Below are positions 42,915 to 51,549 of a DNA stretch of 64,000 nt, piece after piece. A model generated the notes under the pieces. The model saw only the letters and a program-made list of their open reading frames with translations, was not told the origin of the DNA and searched no databases. A program made the translations under genes and the position numbers. This stretch comes from Clostridia bacterium (GTDB lineage: Bacteria; Bacillota; Clostridia; Lachnospirales; Lachnospiraceae), in contig SAAH01000001.1 of the NCBI GenBank assembly GCA_009929525.1, positions 1 to 64,000 on the forward strand, in the 5' to 3' direction. Each line of letters opens with the position of its first letter. The first letter of the stretch is position 1.

Positions 42915-43994
42915 ATGCCGGAAAATGAAGCATATTCTGTACTGGTTGTGGATGACAGTCCGGAACAGATACGATACATCAGTGAGATACTAAAACCGGA
43001 GGGGTGCAGAATCTATGCGGCGACATCCTGTGCAGCTGCATTTAAGATATTGAAGCAGCATCTGCCAAATCTTATTATCCTTGACATTGTCATGCCGGAT
43101 ATGGATGGATTTGAACTTTGTAAGATCCTGAAAGCAGATGAACGGACCGTGGACATTCCCGTGATATTTGCAACGGCCTATCATGATTCAGATTATCTGG
43201 GAGAAGGATTTGCCGTGGGCGGCTGTGATTATCTTATTAAGCCATTTATCAGGGAAGAATTACTGGAACGGGTGAAGGTAAGGATACGCTTGTCCAGAAA
43301 GAGGATAGAGATCCAAAGGGCATATGCCGAACTTGATAAGTTTTGCTATACCGTATCCCATGATATCCGGGCACCGCTTTATGTGATACGCCAGCTGACA
43401 CAGCTTTTGGCCGATGAGGTCAAAGACGGGGATCCCCAGGAGGCTCAGAAAATCTGCCAGATGATCCTGGATAAAGCATCTCAGGCAGCAAATATGACAG
43501 ATGGTCTCCATCGGTTCTCGAAAGCATTTTATCAGAATATCGATCGGACAGAGGCGGATGTGGATCAGATGTTTGAAGAGGTATTCGGAGAATTGTCCAT
43601 GTTGGAAGGGGACAGAAAGATAGAGTTTGAAAAGGAAAAACTTCCCAAAGTGATAGGCGATCCTCTTCTTATACGGCTGGTGATCCAGAACATCCTGAGT
43701 AATGCGATCAAGTTTACCAGGAACCGAAAGACGGCAAAGATCACTGTGAAAGCAGAAAATACGGCGCATCATCAGTCTTATATCGTGACAGATAATGGGA
43801 TAGGTTTTGATGAGAAGTATTCGGAAGAATTATTTCAGATCTATCACCGGCTTCATACAAGGGAAGAATATGAAGGGGATGGTATCGGACTTGCTACGGT
43901 GAAACGGATCATGATGCGTCATGGCGGGAAGGTTGATATCGAATCAAAACCGGATAAGGGGACCAGCGTCCGCCTGATTTTCCCATTGGATTGA
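42915..43994 (+). CDS. Receiver-histidine kinase protein (soluble)
   Basis: A 359-residue cytoplasmic protein. An N-terminal receiver (VLVVDDSPEQIRYI, LDIVMPDMDGFEL, DYLIKPF) is joined to a phytochrome-like HisKA (FCYTVSHDIRAPLYVI, with the His in SHD) and a HATPase (NILSNAIKFT, DNGIGFD, GDGIGLATVKRI). With no transmembrane part it is probably fed by the hybrid kinase phosphorelay upstream. AAAGGTGGG precedes the ATG. It lies between the urea transporter and the urease genes, so a role in urea or nitrogen control is likely but not proven. Confidence 0.9.
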   Translation: MPENEAYSVLVVDDSPEQIRYISEILKPEGCRIYAATSCAAAFKILKQHLPNLIILDIVMPDMDGFELCKILKADERTVDIPVIFATAYHDSDYLGEGFAVGGCDYLIKPFIREELLERVKVRIRLSRKRIEIQRAYAELDKFCYTVSHDIRAPLYVIRQLTQLLADEVKDGDPQEAQKICQMILDKASQAANMTDGLHRFSKAFYQNIDRTEADVDQMFEEVFGELSMLEGDRKIEFEKEKLPKVIGDPLLIRLVIQNILSNAIKFTRNRKTAKITVKAENTAHHQSYIVTDNGIGFDEKYSEELFQIYHRLHTREEYEGDGIGLATVKRIMMRHGGKVDIESKPDKGTSVRLIFPLD

Positions 43995-44031
43995 GCGGCA
44001 GATGGAAGATGAAAAAAAGGAGAGAATGTGT

Positions 44032-44709
44032 ATGGAGCATTATGTGATTACGATTGCCAGAGGATTTGGCAGCGGTGGTAAAGAAATCGGAAATAAGCTT
44101 GCACAGAGACTTGGAATTCCCTGTTATGAATCTCAGATCCTGAAGATGGCTTCTGAGTACAGCGGGATCAGCGAAGCTCTTTTTAATAAAGCGGATGAGA
44201 GACTGATGGAGAAAAAAACCATACTTGGATATCTGAAGCAGGTTCCATTTACCTCTATCGCAGAGCCTTACATGAAGGAATTTACTTCAGACGTGAATCT
44301 GTTTAATATACAGGCAGAGATCATCCGAAAGCTGGCAGTTTCCCAGTCCTGTGTGATCGTTGGGAAATGTGCAGATTATGTGCTGAAAGGATTTCCAAAT
44401 GTGGTCAGTGTTTATATTGAGGCTCCGAGACATGCCTGTGTGGATTCCATTGTCCGCAAGATGGGAGTGTCCAAGGATGAGGCGAACCGTCTGATCGAGA
44501 AAACAGATAAATATCGTTCCAATTATTACCGTTACTATACGGGTGGCGAGAAATGGACGAATCCTATCAACTATGATCTCACACTGAACAGTGCCCGGGT
44601 AGGCCGGGAGCGATGCGTGGATGTGCTGGAGTGGTACACAAAGAACAAGCTGGCGGCGGTATTTGAAAGCCGAAGAAAAGCACAGGAAGAGAAGCTTGCA
44701 AAAAAATAA
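44032..44709 (+). CDS. Cytidylate kinase-like P-loop protein (second copy)
   Basis: A 225-residue paralogue of the protein at 26260. It opens YVITIARGFGSGGKEIGNKLAQRLGIP and has VIVGKCADYVLK and a helical basic C-terminus. The P-loop GSGGKEIG keeps a lysine, unlike the first copy. I start at the ATG 8 bp after AAAAAGGAGAG. Its place between the urea sensor kinase and urease suggests a nitrogen-linked role; the substrate is unknown. Confidence 0.83.
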   Translation: MEHYVITIARGFGSGGKEIGNKLAQRLGIPCYESQILKMASEYSGISEALFNKADERLMEKKTILGYLKQVPFTSIAEPYMKEFTSDVNLFNIQAEIIRKLAVSQSCVIVGKCADYVLKGFPNVVSVYIEAPRHACVDSIVRKMGVSKDEANRLIEKTDKYRSNYYRYYTGGEKWTNPINYDLTLNSARVGRERCVDVLEWYTKNKLAAVFESRRKAQEEKLAKK

Positions 44710-44727
44710 ATGATCAGGAAATAGAAA

Positions 44728-44760
44728 GTCTTGTGGAGTATAAAAAATATTCCACAGGAC
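44728..44760 (+). other. Intercistronic hairpin before the urease genes
   Basis: GTCTTGTGGAGTAT (44728-44741) pairs with ATATTCCACAGGAC (44747-44760) with one or two mismatches. No T-tract follows. It may act in mRNA processing or stability. Confidence 0.5.
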
Positions 44761-44820
44761 ATTTTGAAGTATTAGGAAGGTACACAACCCTTGAAAAATA
44801 AAAAATAGGAGGACATCTGT

Positions 44821-45501
44821 ATGCATTTAACACCGAGAGAACAGGACAAGCTTATGCTGCATCTGGCAGGTACGCTTGCAAAAGAGAGAAAAGAGCGGGG
44901 AGTGAAGCTGAATTATCCGGAGGCTATCGCCTATATCAGTGCTGAACTTCTGGAAATGGCACGAGATGGAAGAACAGTGACAGAACTGATGTCAGAGGGA
45001 AAGAAGATGCTCGGTCCTGAGGATGTAATGGATGGAGTAGCAGAGATGATCCATGAGATTCAGGTGGAAGCAACCTTCCCGGATGGAACAAAGCTGGTCA
45101 CAGTACATGAACCGATCGTATCAAGCGGCAAAAAGATACCGGGAGAATTGATATGTGAAGAAGGAGAAATTGAGTTAAATGCAGGCAAAGATACCGCCGC
45201 TATATCTGTTACCAATACAGCAGACCGTCCGATCCAGGTAGGGTCTCATTTTCATTTCTTCGAGGTGAATAAAGCACTGGCATTTAACAGAAGTCTGGCT
45301 TATGGTATGCGTCTTGATATACCGTCAGGAACAGCTGTCCGTTTTGAGCCGGGAGAGACCAGAAGAGTCCAGTTGGTGGAGATCGGCGGAACAAGAGAAG
45401 GATTTGGCCTGAACGGACTGGTAGACGGGAAACTGGATGAGCCGGGCATGAAAGAAAAAGCACTTTCAAAAGCACGCAAAATGGGATTTAGGGAGGAATA
45501 G
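44821..45501 (+). CDS. ureAB: Urease gamma-beta fused subunit
   Basis: A 226-residue fusion. Residues 1-100 are the gamma subunit ([47 protein letters not shown]). Residues about 105-225 are the beta subunit ([53 protein letters not shown]). The same fusion occurs as UreA in Helicobacter, while most bacteria keep separate ureA and ureB. It forms the urease core with UreC. GGAGGA precedes the ATG. Confidence 0.95.
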   Translation: MHLTPREQDKLMLHLAGTLAKERKERGVKLNYPEAIAYISAELLEMARDGRTVTELMSEGKKMLGPEDVMDGVAEMIHEIQVEATFPDGTKLVTVHEPIVSSGKKIPGELICEEGEIELNAGKDTAAISVTNTADRPIQVGSHFHFFEVNKALAFNRSLAYGMRLDIPSGTAVRFEPGETRRVQLVEIGGTREGFGLNGLVDGKLDEPGMKEKALSKARKMGFREE

Positions 45502-45504
45502 GCT

Positions 45505-47217
45505 ATGAATAAAATCAGCAGACAAAAATATGCCGATATGTATGGAGCTACCGTAGGTGACCGTATCCGGCTGGCAGATACAGAACTTGTGATCGAGATA
45601 GAAAAGGACGCCACCTCCTATGGAAATGAAGCGAAGTTTGGAGGCGGAAAGAGCCTGCGTGACGGCATGGGTCAGTCCAGCACGACGATAGATGCCAACT
45701 GTCCGGATACGGTGATTACCAACTGTGTGATCCTGGATCACTGGGGTGTTGTCAAAGCAGATATCGGTATCAAAGACGGAAAAATCTGTGGGATAGGATT
45801 TGCAGGTAATCCGGCGATCTGTGACGGTGTGGATGAGAATCTGATCATAGGAGCAGGAACAGAGGTCATCGCAGGCGAAGGTCTGATCGTAACGGCAGGG
45901 GGAATCGATACCCATATTCATTTTATCAGCCCTACACAGGTGGAGACGGCCTTATACAGCGGTATCACTACGATGATCGGAGGCGGCACAGGACCTGCAG
46001 ACGGAACCAATGCGACCACCTGTACGCCGGGTAGGTTCAATATCGAGAGGATGCTTGAGGCAGCGGAAGAACTGCCGATGAATCTGGGATTTTTAGGAAA
46101 AGGTAATGGATCTTCTGAGGATGTGCTGGCAGAACAGGTAGAAGCAGGAGCCTGTGGACTGAAGCTTCACGAGGACTGGGGATCTACACCTCACGCTATC
46201 GATACTTGTCTGAGTGTCTGTGACAAATATGATGTGCAGGCGGCTATCCATACAGATACATTGAATGAGGGAGGATTCGTGGAGGATACCATCGCAGCGA
46301 TCGGCGGACGCACGATCCATACCTATCATACAGAGGGGGCAGGCGGCGGCCATGCACCGGATATCATCAGAGCGGCAGCATTTCCAAATATCCTGCCGTC
46401 TTCCACAAACCCAACGATGCCATTTACTCAGAATACCATTGATGAGCATCTTGATATGCTGATGGTGTGTCATCATCTTGATAAAAAAGTGGCGGAAGAT
46501 ATCGCATTTGCTGATTCCAGGATCCGTCCGGAGACCATAGCAGCAGAGGATGTGCTTCACGACATGGGTATATTTTCCATGATGAGCTCAGATTCTCAGG
46601 CGATGGGCCGTGTGGGCGAAGTGATCACTCGTACCTGGCAGACTGCCGATAAGATGAAGAAGCAGAGAGGAACACTGGAAGGCGACAGTGAGCGCAATGA
46701 TAACCTTCGGGCACGCAGATATATCGCAAAATACACGATCAACCCGGCGATAACCCATGGGATATCAGATATCGTAGGCTCACTGGAAGTGGGCAAGATG
46801 GCAGACATCGTGCTGTGGAAACCGGAAATGTTCGGAGTGAAACCATATATGATCATCAAGGGCGGATTTATCATGGCCTCCAAGATGGGCGATGCCAACG
46901 CTTCTATACCAACGCCTCAGCCGATCGTATATACGAAGATGTTCGGAGCTTATGGTCTTGCCAGAAGCAACAGCTGCGTGACCTTCGTATCTAAGGCAGC
47001 ACTGGATGGCGGTATCAAGGAGCGTCTGGGTCTGAAACGCCAGGTTTATGCGGTGAAAAACTGCAGGACTATCGGCAAGAAAGATATGAAAAATAATGAT
47101 GTTATCGCAGATATCCAGGTAAATCCAGAGACTTACGAAGTAAAAGTGGATGGAAAACCGATCAGCTGTGAGGCAGCAAAGACTCTTCCGCTGGCACAGC
47201 TTTACTATATGTTTTAA
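45505..47217 (+). CDS. ureC: Urease alpha (catalytic) subunit
   Basis: A 570-residue UreC with a complete active site: nickel His pair in DTHIHFISP, the carbamylated lysine in GLKLHEDWG (Lys220), His in AIHTDTLNE and [15 protein letters not shown], the flap Cys-His in MVCHHLDK, and Asp in [13 protein letters not shown]. It hydrolyses urea to ammonia and carbamate. It starts 3 bp after ureAB. All nickel ligands are present, so the enzyme should be active if nickel is supplied. Confidence 0.97.
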   Translation: MNKISRQKYADMYGATVGDRIRLADTELVIEIEKDATSYGNEAKFGGGKSLRDGMGQSSTTIDANCPDTVITNCVILDHWGVVKADIGIKDGKICGIGFAGNPAICDGVDENLIIGAGTEVIAGEGLIVTAGGIDTHIHFISPTQVETALYSGITTMIGGGTGPADGTNATTCTPGRFNIERMLEAAEELPMNLGFLGKGNGSSEDVLAEQVEAGACGLKLHEDWGSTPHAIDTCLSVCDKYDVQAAIHTDTLNEGGFVEDTIAAIGGRTIHTYHTEGAGGGHAPDIIRAAAFPNILPSSTNPTMPFTQNTIDEHLDMLMVCHHLDKKVAEDIAFADSRIRPETIAAEDVLHDMGIFSMMSSDSQAMGRVGEVITRTWQTADKMKKQRGTLEGDSERNDNLRARRYIAKYTINPAITHGISDIVGSLEVGKMADIVLWKPEMFGVKPYMIIKGGFIMASKMGDANASIPTPQPIVYTKMFGAYGLARSNSCVTFVSKAALDGGIKERLGLKRQVYAVKNCRTIGKKDMKNNDVIADIQVNPETYEVKVDGKPISCEAAKTLPLAQLYYMF

Positions 47218-47229
47218 GGAGCAGAGAAT

Positions 47230-47691
47230 ATGATCGCAAATAAAGTCATCGGTAATATCAAGGACCTGGAATCAGCTGCAGTGACTGGAAAAAACCTAAA
47301 GATGGATCCGGTCTCGCTGGAGTGGTATGAGCGTGAGAAAAAATTACTGAGTAAGACTACTTCAGACGGGATTGAGATGGGCATCCGTGTGGAAGTGCTT
47401 TTGGAGGATGGAGATATTCTGTATCAGGACGACGAAAGGATTATTTTTATACAGATCCAGCCTACTAAGCTGATCTGTGCATCGGTCCATAGTATGCAGG
47501 AGATGGGGCGGCTTTGTTTTGAGTTGGGCAATCGTCACCTTTCGCTGGCCATCCACGAGGATTCGGTCTGGGTGCCTTATGATGAACCAACCTTCCTGTA
47601 TCTTAAAAAACTGGGTTTTGAAGTGGAACAGAGAGAAGAAAAGTTTTTAGATTATACCGTGTGCCATGCACATGGACATCACCATGAGTAG
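47230..47691 (+). CDS. ureE: Urease nickel metallochaperone
   Basis: A 153-residue UreE. The C-terminal tail CHAHGHHHE is a short nickel-binding histidine cluster, shorter than the His-rich tail of Klebsiella UreE. N-terminal part has the peptide-binding fold of the family (VLLEDGDILYQDDERIIFIQI). It hands nickel to the UreDFG complex. Its end overlaps the start of ureF. Confidence 0.93.
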   Translation: MIANKVIGNIKDLESAAVTGKNLKMDPVSLEWYEREKKLLSKTTSDGIEMGIRVEVLLEDGDILYQDDERIIFIQIQPTKLICASVHSMQEMGRLCFELGNRHLSLAIHEDSVWVPYDEPTFLYLKKLGFEVEQREEKFLDYTVCHAHGHHHE

Positions 47692-48379
47692 CCGGAAAAT
47701 GTCCGCATTTTTGAATATGATGCAGTCAGTGGATGCATTTTTCCCTGTGGGTGCATTTACACTTTCCAATGGGTTGGAGACTTATGTGCAGCAGGAGGTA
47801 TTTGAAAGTGTCAGGGATCTGGAAAGGTATCTTGAGGATTATCTGTATTTTTTTCCGGAAAATGATCTTGGGATTATGGCACTTGCATGGAAATGTGGGA
47901 TGGACCCGGACAAAATCATGGAACTGGATCAGTGGACCGGTGCAATGAAACCGGCAAAGGAGATCCGCGAGGGCAGCCACAAGACAGGGATACGATTTTT
48001 GAAAGCGGAAAGCAAGATGCATCCGGAGGCAGACGGCGGACTAGAGAGTTATCGAAAATTAATCAGGGAAAAGAAGGCTTACGGGTATCATCCCATCGCA
48101 CTTGGACTCTATGCCAGGGAGATCGGACTGGAAGAAGATACAGCCCTTGGAATGTATGCTTACAGTGTGATCTCGGCAATCGTAAATAATGCAGTGAAAC
48201 TGGTCCCGCTAAGCCAGATGGAAGGCCAGCGGGTGCTGGGCGAACAGCTGGAGCGGATAGAAGCAGCAGTGGACCGTGCAAAGAATATGGAACTTGATAC
48301 ACTGGGGGCTTCAGGGGCGTCTTATGATATACGGTGCATGCAGCATGAACGGCTGTATACGAGGCTGTATATGTCATGA
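47684..48379 (+). CDS. ureF: Urease accessory protein UreF
   Basis: A 231-residue all-helical UreF: MMQSVDAFFPVGAFTLSNGLETYVQ is the family opening and NAVKLVPLSQMEGQRVL the conserved C-terminal segment. I chose the ATG that overlaps the ureE stop; another in-frame ATG at 47699 is possible. UreF joins UreD and UreG in nickel loading of urease. Confidence 0.92.
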   Translation: MSSRKMSAFLNMMQSVDAFFPVGAFTLSNGLETYVQQEVFESVRDLERYLEDYLYFFPENDLGIMALAWKCGMDPDKIMELDQWTGAMKPAKEIREGSHKTGIRFLKAESKMHPEADGGLESYRKLIREKKAYGYHPIALGLYAREIGLEEDTALGMYAYSVISAIVNNAVKLVPLSQMEGQRVLGEQLERIEAAVDRAKNMELDTLGASGASYDIRCMQHERLYTRLYMS

Positions 48380-48478
48380 TCGGGGTCATGCGGGATGCAT
48401 GTTCTGATATGTGAAACGCCCAAAAGATATTGAGTGACCATTTATCCTATATATTAATTACCGGAGAGGAGAACAAAC

Positions 48479-49087
48479 ATGTCATATGTGAAAATAGGAG
48501 TTGGAGGTCCTGTAGGTTCAGGAAAGACAGCTTTGATAGAGCGTCTGACCAGAAAAATGGCAGACCAGTATTCCATCTGTGTCATCACCAATGATATTTA
48601 CACGAAGGAGGATGCAGAGTTCTTGATGGCAAATTCCAAACTGCCTGCGGAGAGGATCATGGGAGTGGAAACGGGCGGCTGTCCCCATACTGCGATAAGG
48701 GAGGACTGCAGCATGAATCTGGAAGCTGTAGAACAGATGGCAGAGAGATTTCCTGATGTGGAGATCATCTTTGTGGAAAGCGGTGGGGATAACCTGTCCG
48801 CAACTTTCAGCCCTGATCTTGCAGATGCAACTATATATGTGATCGATGTGGCCCAGGGTGAAAAAATCCCAAGAAAAGGCGGTCCGGGAGTGACCAGATC
48901 AGATCTGCTCGTGATCAATAAGACAGACCTTGCTCCGATGGTAGGTGCCAGCCTGGAAGTGATGGCAAAGGACTCGGAAAGAATGCGAAAAGGCAAAGAA
49001 TTCCTCTTTACCAACTTGATGGAGAAGGATGGCGTGGATGATGTTATCAAATGGATCAAAAAAAATGTTCTGTTCGAAGGGTTGTGA
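48479..49087 (+). CDS. ureG: Urease accessory GTPase
   Basis: A 202-residue SIMIBI GTPase. P-loop [28 protein letters not shown], the metal-site [15 protein letters not shown] (CPH motif), [18 protein letters not shown] and the guanine motif NKTDLAP. It provides GTP-driven nickel transfer to urease. It follows ureF by 99 bp and has GGAGAGGAG before the ATG. Confidence 0.96.
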   Translation: MSYVKIGVGGPVGSGKTALIERLTRKMADQYSICVITNDIYTKEDAEFLMANSKLPAERIMGVETGGCPHTAIREDCSMNLEAVEQMAERFPDVEIIFVESGGDNLSATFSPDLADATIYVIDVAQGEKIPRKGGPGVTRSDLLVINKTDLAPMVGASLEVMAKDSERMRKGKEFLFTNLMEKDGVDDVIKWIKKNVLFEGL

Positions 49088-49093
49088 TGAAAA

Positions 49094-49885
49094 ATGACAA
49101 AGCTCAGACTGGTCATGGGGAAGGAATATGACAGAACCGTAGTCAAAGATTGTTTCTATACATCACCCATGAAGATTGGAACACCGAGACAGACAGGAGA
49201 TCTGAAAAAGGTAGTCCTCATGATGGCATCTGCGGGTGTGCTGAAGGGAGATCGATTCGATTATCAGATCACCTGTGAAGACCAGACCAAAACAGAACTT
49301 ACGGAGCAGTCCTACACGAAGATTTTTGACACGCAGGATGGAGAGGCGAGAAAAAAAGTGGAGATCACAGTGGGCGAAAATGCCGTTTTAGATTACCATC
49401 CCTGCCCGGTCATTCCTTTTCAGAACAGTTCCTTTGAGGGAGAGACGAGAATCATGATACGAAATTCCTCCATTTTTTTCTACAGTGAAGTCACGGCGGC
49501 AGGCCGGATCGCGATGGGAGAAAGGTTTGAGTTTCGTTCCTTTAAGAATAAAACAATCGTCTATCTGGAAAATGAACCGGTCTATCTTGAACATACCCAT
49601 TATATTCCACAAAAGCAGCATTTGGATTCGCTGTTTTATTTTGACGGGTATACACATCAGGGAAGTATGTACTGCTATTTTCCGGATATATATATATCTT
49701 CTTCGGAGTTTCTGGATAAGATTGCCGAGGGGATAGAGAGCTATAAGAAGAAATATTCCCTTTCAGAAAAAGAGATTTTGTATGGTGTCACGGAAGCCAA
49801 AAAGGGATTCGCCATCCGGATACTGGGAAACCAGGCACAGGATATAGAGGAGATTTTCGAGATGATCCGTGGTTGTAACGGTTGA
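49094..49885 (+). CDS. ureD: Urease accessory protein UreD/UreH
   Basis: A 263-residue UreD-like scaffold: SAGVLKGDRFDYQITCED is the family core, then TEQSYTKIF and YHPCPVIPFQNSSF. It is shorter and divergent compared with proteobacterial UreD, as is usual in Firmicutes. It binds UreF and urease during nickel insertion. Last gene of the urease operon, 6 bp after ureG. Confidence 0.88.
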   Translation: MTKLRLVMGKEYDRTVVKDCFYTSPMKIGTPRQTGDLKKVVLMMASAGVLKGDRFDYQITCEDQTKTELTEQSYTKIFDTQDGEARKKVEITVGENAVLDYHPCPVIPFQNSSFEGETRIMIRNSSIFFYSEVTAAGRIAMGERFEFRSFKNKTIVYLENEPVYLEHTHYIPQKQHLDSLFYFDGYTHQGSMYCYFPDIYISSSEFLDKIAEGIESYKKKYSLSEKEILYGVTEAKKGFAIRILGNQAQDIEEIFEMIRGCNG

Positions 49886-49902
49886 CCCTACAGCACACAT
49901 AA

Positions 49903-50024
49903 GATATAATGAGCGTTAGTGAGCCAACCTGCTTGCAGGATTGGCGAACGGCGAATGGCGATCGTGATAGCTGCAAAGCAGCGTCAAGCACTGCAAGTGC
50001 GTATCACGATATAATGAGCGTTAG
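49903..50024. repeat. Small structured repeat flanked by 17-bp direct repeats
   Basis: GATATAATGAGCGTTAG occurs at 49903-49919 and 50008-50024. Between them are a hairpin GCCAACCTGC/GCAGGATTGGC (49923-49945) and a three-way junction: CGTGATA (49963-49969) with TATCACG (50002-50008) enclosing GCTGC-AAA-GCAGC and GCACT-GCA-AGTGC. It looks like a miniature mobile or structural element placed just before the Rrf2 gene. Confidence 0.75.
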
Positions 50025-50043
50025 AAAAAGGAGGCAGGAAACC

Positions 50044-50490
50044 ATGCAGATATCAAGCAGATTTACGATTGCCGTCCATGTATTTGTATGCATTATTACA
50101 TTTGAAGGGCAATATAAGACAACCAGTGATTTTCTTGCGTCCAGTGTGAATGTAAATCCAGTTGTGATACGAAGACTTCTCCAGCAGCTCAAGAGTGCAG
50201 GACTCATAGAAGTCACGAGAGGAAGCGGCGGAGCAACGATCGCAAAGCCGGCAGATAAGATCACATTATTAGATATCTATAAGGCAGTGGAATGTGTGGA
50301 TGGGGGGGAATTATTTCACTTTCATGAACATCCAAATGTCCTATGCCCTGTAGGAAGAAATATCCATAATGTACTCGATGACAGGCTGGAACATATACAG
50401 GCGGTAATGGAAAATGAGATGAGTAAGGTTACCGTTGCAGATATTGTGAACGATACTTCAGGATGGATAGAGAAAGAGAATAAGCTATAA
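50044..50490 (+). CDS. Rrf2-family regulator (YwnA-like)
   Basis: A 148-residue Rrf2 winged-helix protein: MQISSRFTIAVHVFVCI, then NPVVIRRLLQQLKSAGLIEVTRGSGGATIAKP. The three-cysteine iron-sulfur motif of IscR/NsrR is absent; only one Cys (VLCPVG) is in the sensor part, as in YwnA-type members. I start at the ATG preceded by AAAAAGGAGGC; the longer frame runs through the structured repeat. Whether it controls the urease genes is unknown. Confidence 0.88.
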   Translation: MQISSRFTIAVHVFVCIITFEGQYKTTSDFLASSVNVNPVVIRRLLQQLKSAGLIEVTRGSGGATIAKPADKITLLDIYKAVECVDGGELFHFHEHPNVLCPVGRNIHNVLDDRLEHIQAVMENEMSKVTVADIVNDTSGWIEKENKL

Positions 50491-50556
50491 AAGTGCCCTT
50501 TGCAAACAAAGTGATGAGGAAGAGGACGAGCAGTTACTATAAGTCTAAATAAAATG

Positions 50557-50594
50557 AAAAAGCGTGATACTTAGAAAAGGGGTATCACGCTTTT
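50557..50594. terminator. Terminator after the Rrf2 gene
   Basis: AAAGCGTGATAC pairs with GTATCACGCTTTT (50582-50594). The CGTGATA/TATCACG core also forms the outer stem of the structured repeat upstream of the same gene. Confidence 0.75.
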
Positions 50595-50660
50595 ATCTTG
50601 AAAGCAGATAAGCCCCCACCTCAATAGGTGGAGAGGAAACAACAATTACGGAGGAAAAAT

Positions 50661-51431
50661 ATGTGTGAATATATTACATTAAGAGAAAGACCACAATTAA
50701 AGGAAAGCGCAGCCGAATGGTTTCATTGTAAATGGGGAGTGCCGAAGGAAGCTTATCTGAATTGTGAAACTGAATATGGATGGTATCTTTGCTTAGATGA
50801 CGATAGAATTATAGGAGGGCTGGGAGTGATCGAAAATGATTTCCATGATAGAAAAGACCTTACTCCCAATGTCTGTGCGGTATATACAGAAAAGGAATAT
50901 CGTTGTAAAAGAACTGCAGAAAACAACACTGAAAAAACACTTTCCGCCTGTTATCTTGGCTTTGTTACACAGGCTATATCTGCAAATTTTGCACCATTAT
51001 TGTTTTTGACATTTAAAGATACATATGGAATCTCACCTAAAAAAATTGCAATGATTCCGATGGTGTTCTATTTATCCCAGCTGATCATTGATCTGGCGGC
51101 AACCAAATACGCTGACAAGATTGGATATCGGACTTGTGTTGTCGCATCTCAAGTATTATCTGCAGTAGGGCTTGTTTGTATGACTGTGTTGCTGAAAGTG
51201 ATTCCTGTACCATTTATAGGTATTCTGATTTCGGTAGTCCTTTATGCCATAGGAAGCGGTCTGATTGAAGTTTTGGTAAGCCCTATCGTTGAGGCTTGCC
51301 CGTTTGATAATAAAGACGGAGTGATGAGTCTTTTGCACTCATGTAGTACAGCGTTAGGAGCAGCAACCGAAAAGGATGCAAAGATTATTTTTATCAGCGA
51401 AGCACATGAAAAATTCTACTATGAGAAATAA
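50661..51431 (+). pseudogene. Chimeric relic: GNAT start, MFS middle, foreign tail
   Basis: One open frame of 256 residues joins three unrelated pieces. Residues about 1-72 are the N-terminal half of a GNAT acetyltransferase (CEYITLRERPQLKESAAEWF, GGLGVIENDFHDR) that stops before the acetyl-CoA site. From about 80 to 235 it is an MFS transporter segment with about five membrane helices (FKDTYGISPKKIAMIPMVFY, LIEVLVSPIVEACPF). The last 22 residues (FISEAHEKFYYEK) look like the start of a third protein. A GGAGG site precedes the ATG. A working product is unlikely. Confidence 0.75.
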
Positions 51432-51512
51432 TATCAAGAGCATTCAGGATTTTTACTGGTTGTTTTTGCAGCCTTGACATACATAGACAATCAACATAAC
51501 CGCAAGTAAACG

Positions 51513-51549
51513 GAAAAAGGCTGTGCACTAACTGCTTAGTGCGACAGCC
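51513..51549 (-). terminator. Terminator of the second ROK gene
   Basis: GGCTGTGCACTAA (51519-51531) pairs with TTAGTGCGACAGCC (51536-51549). On the minus strand it ends in TTTTT. The stem includes the stop codon of the ROK gene. Confidence 0.75.
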
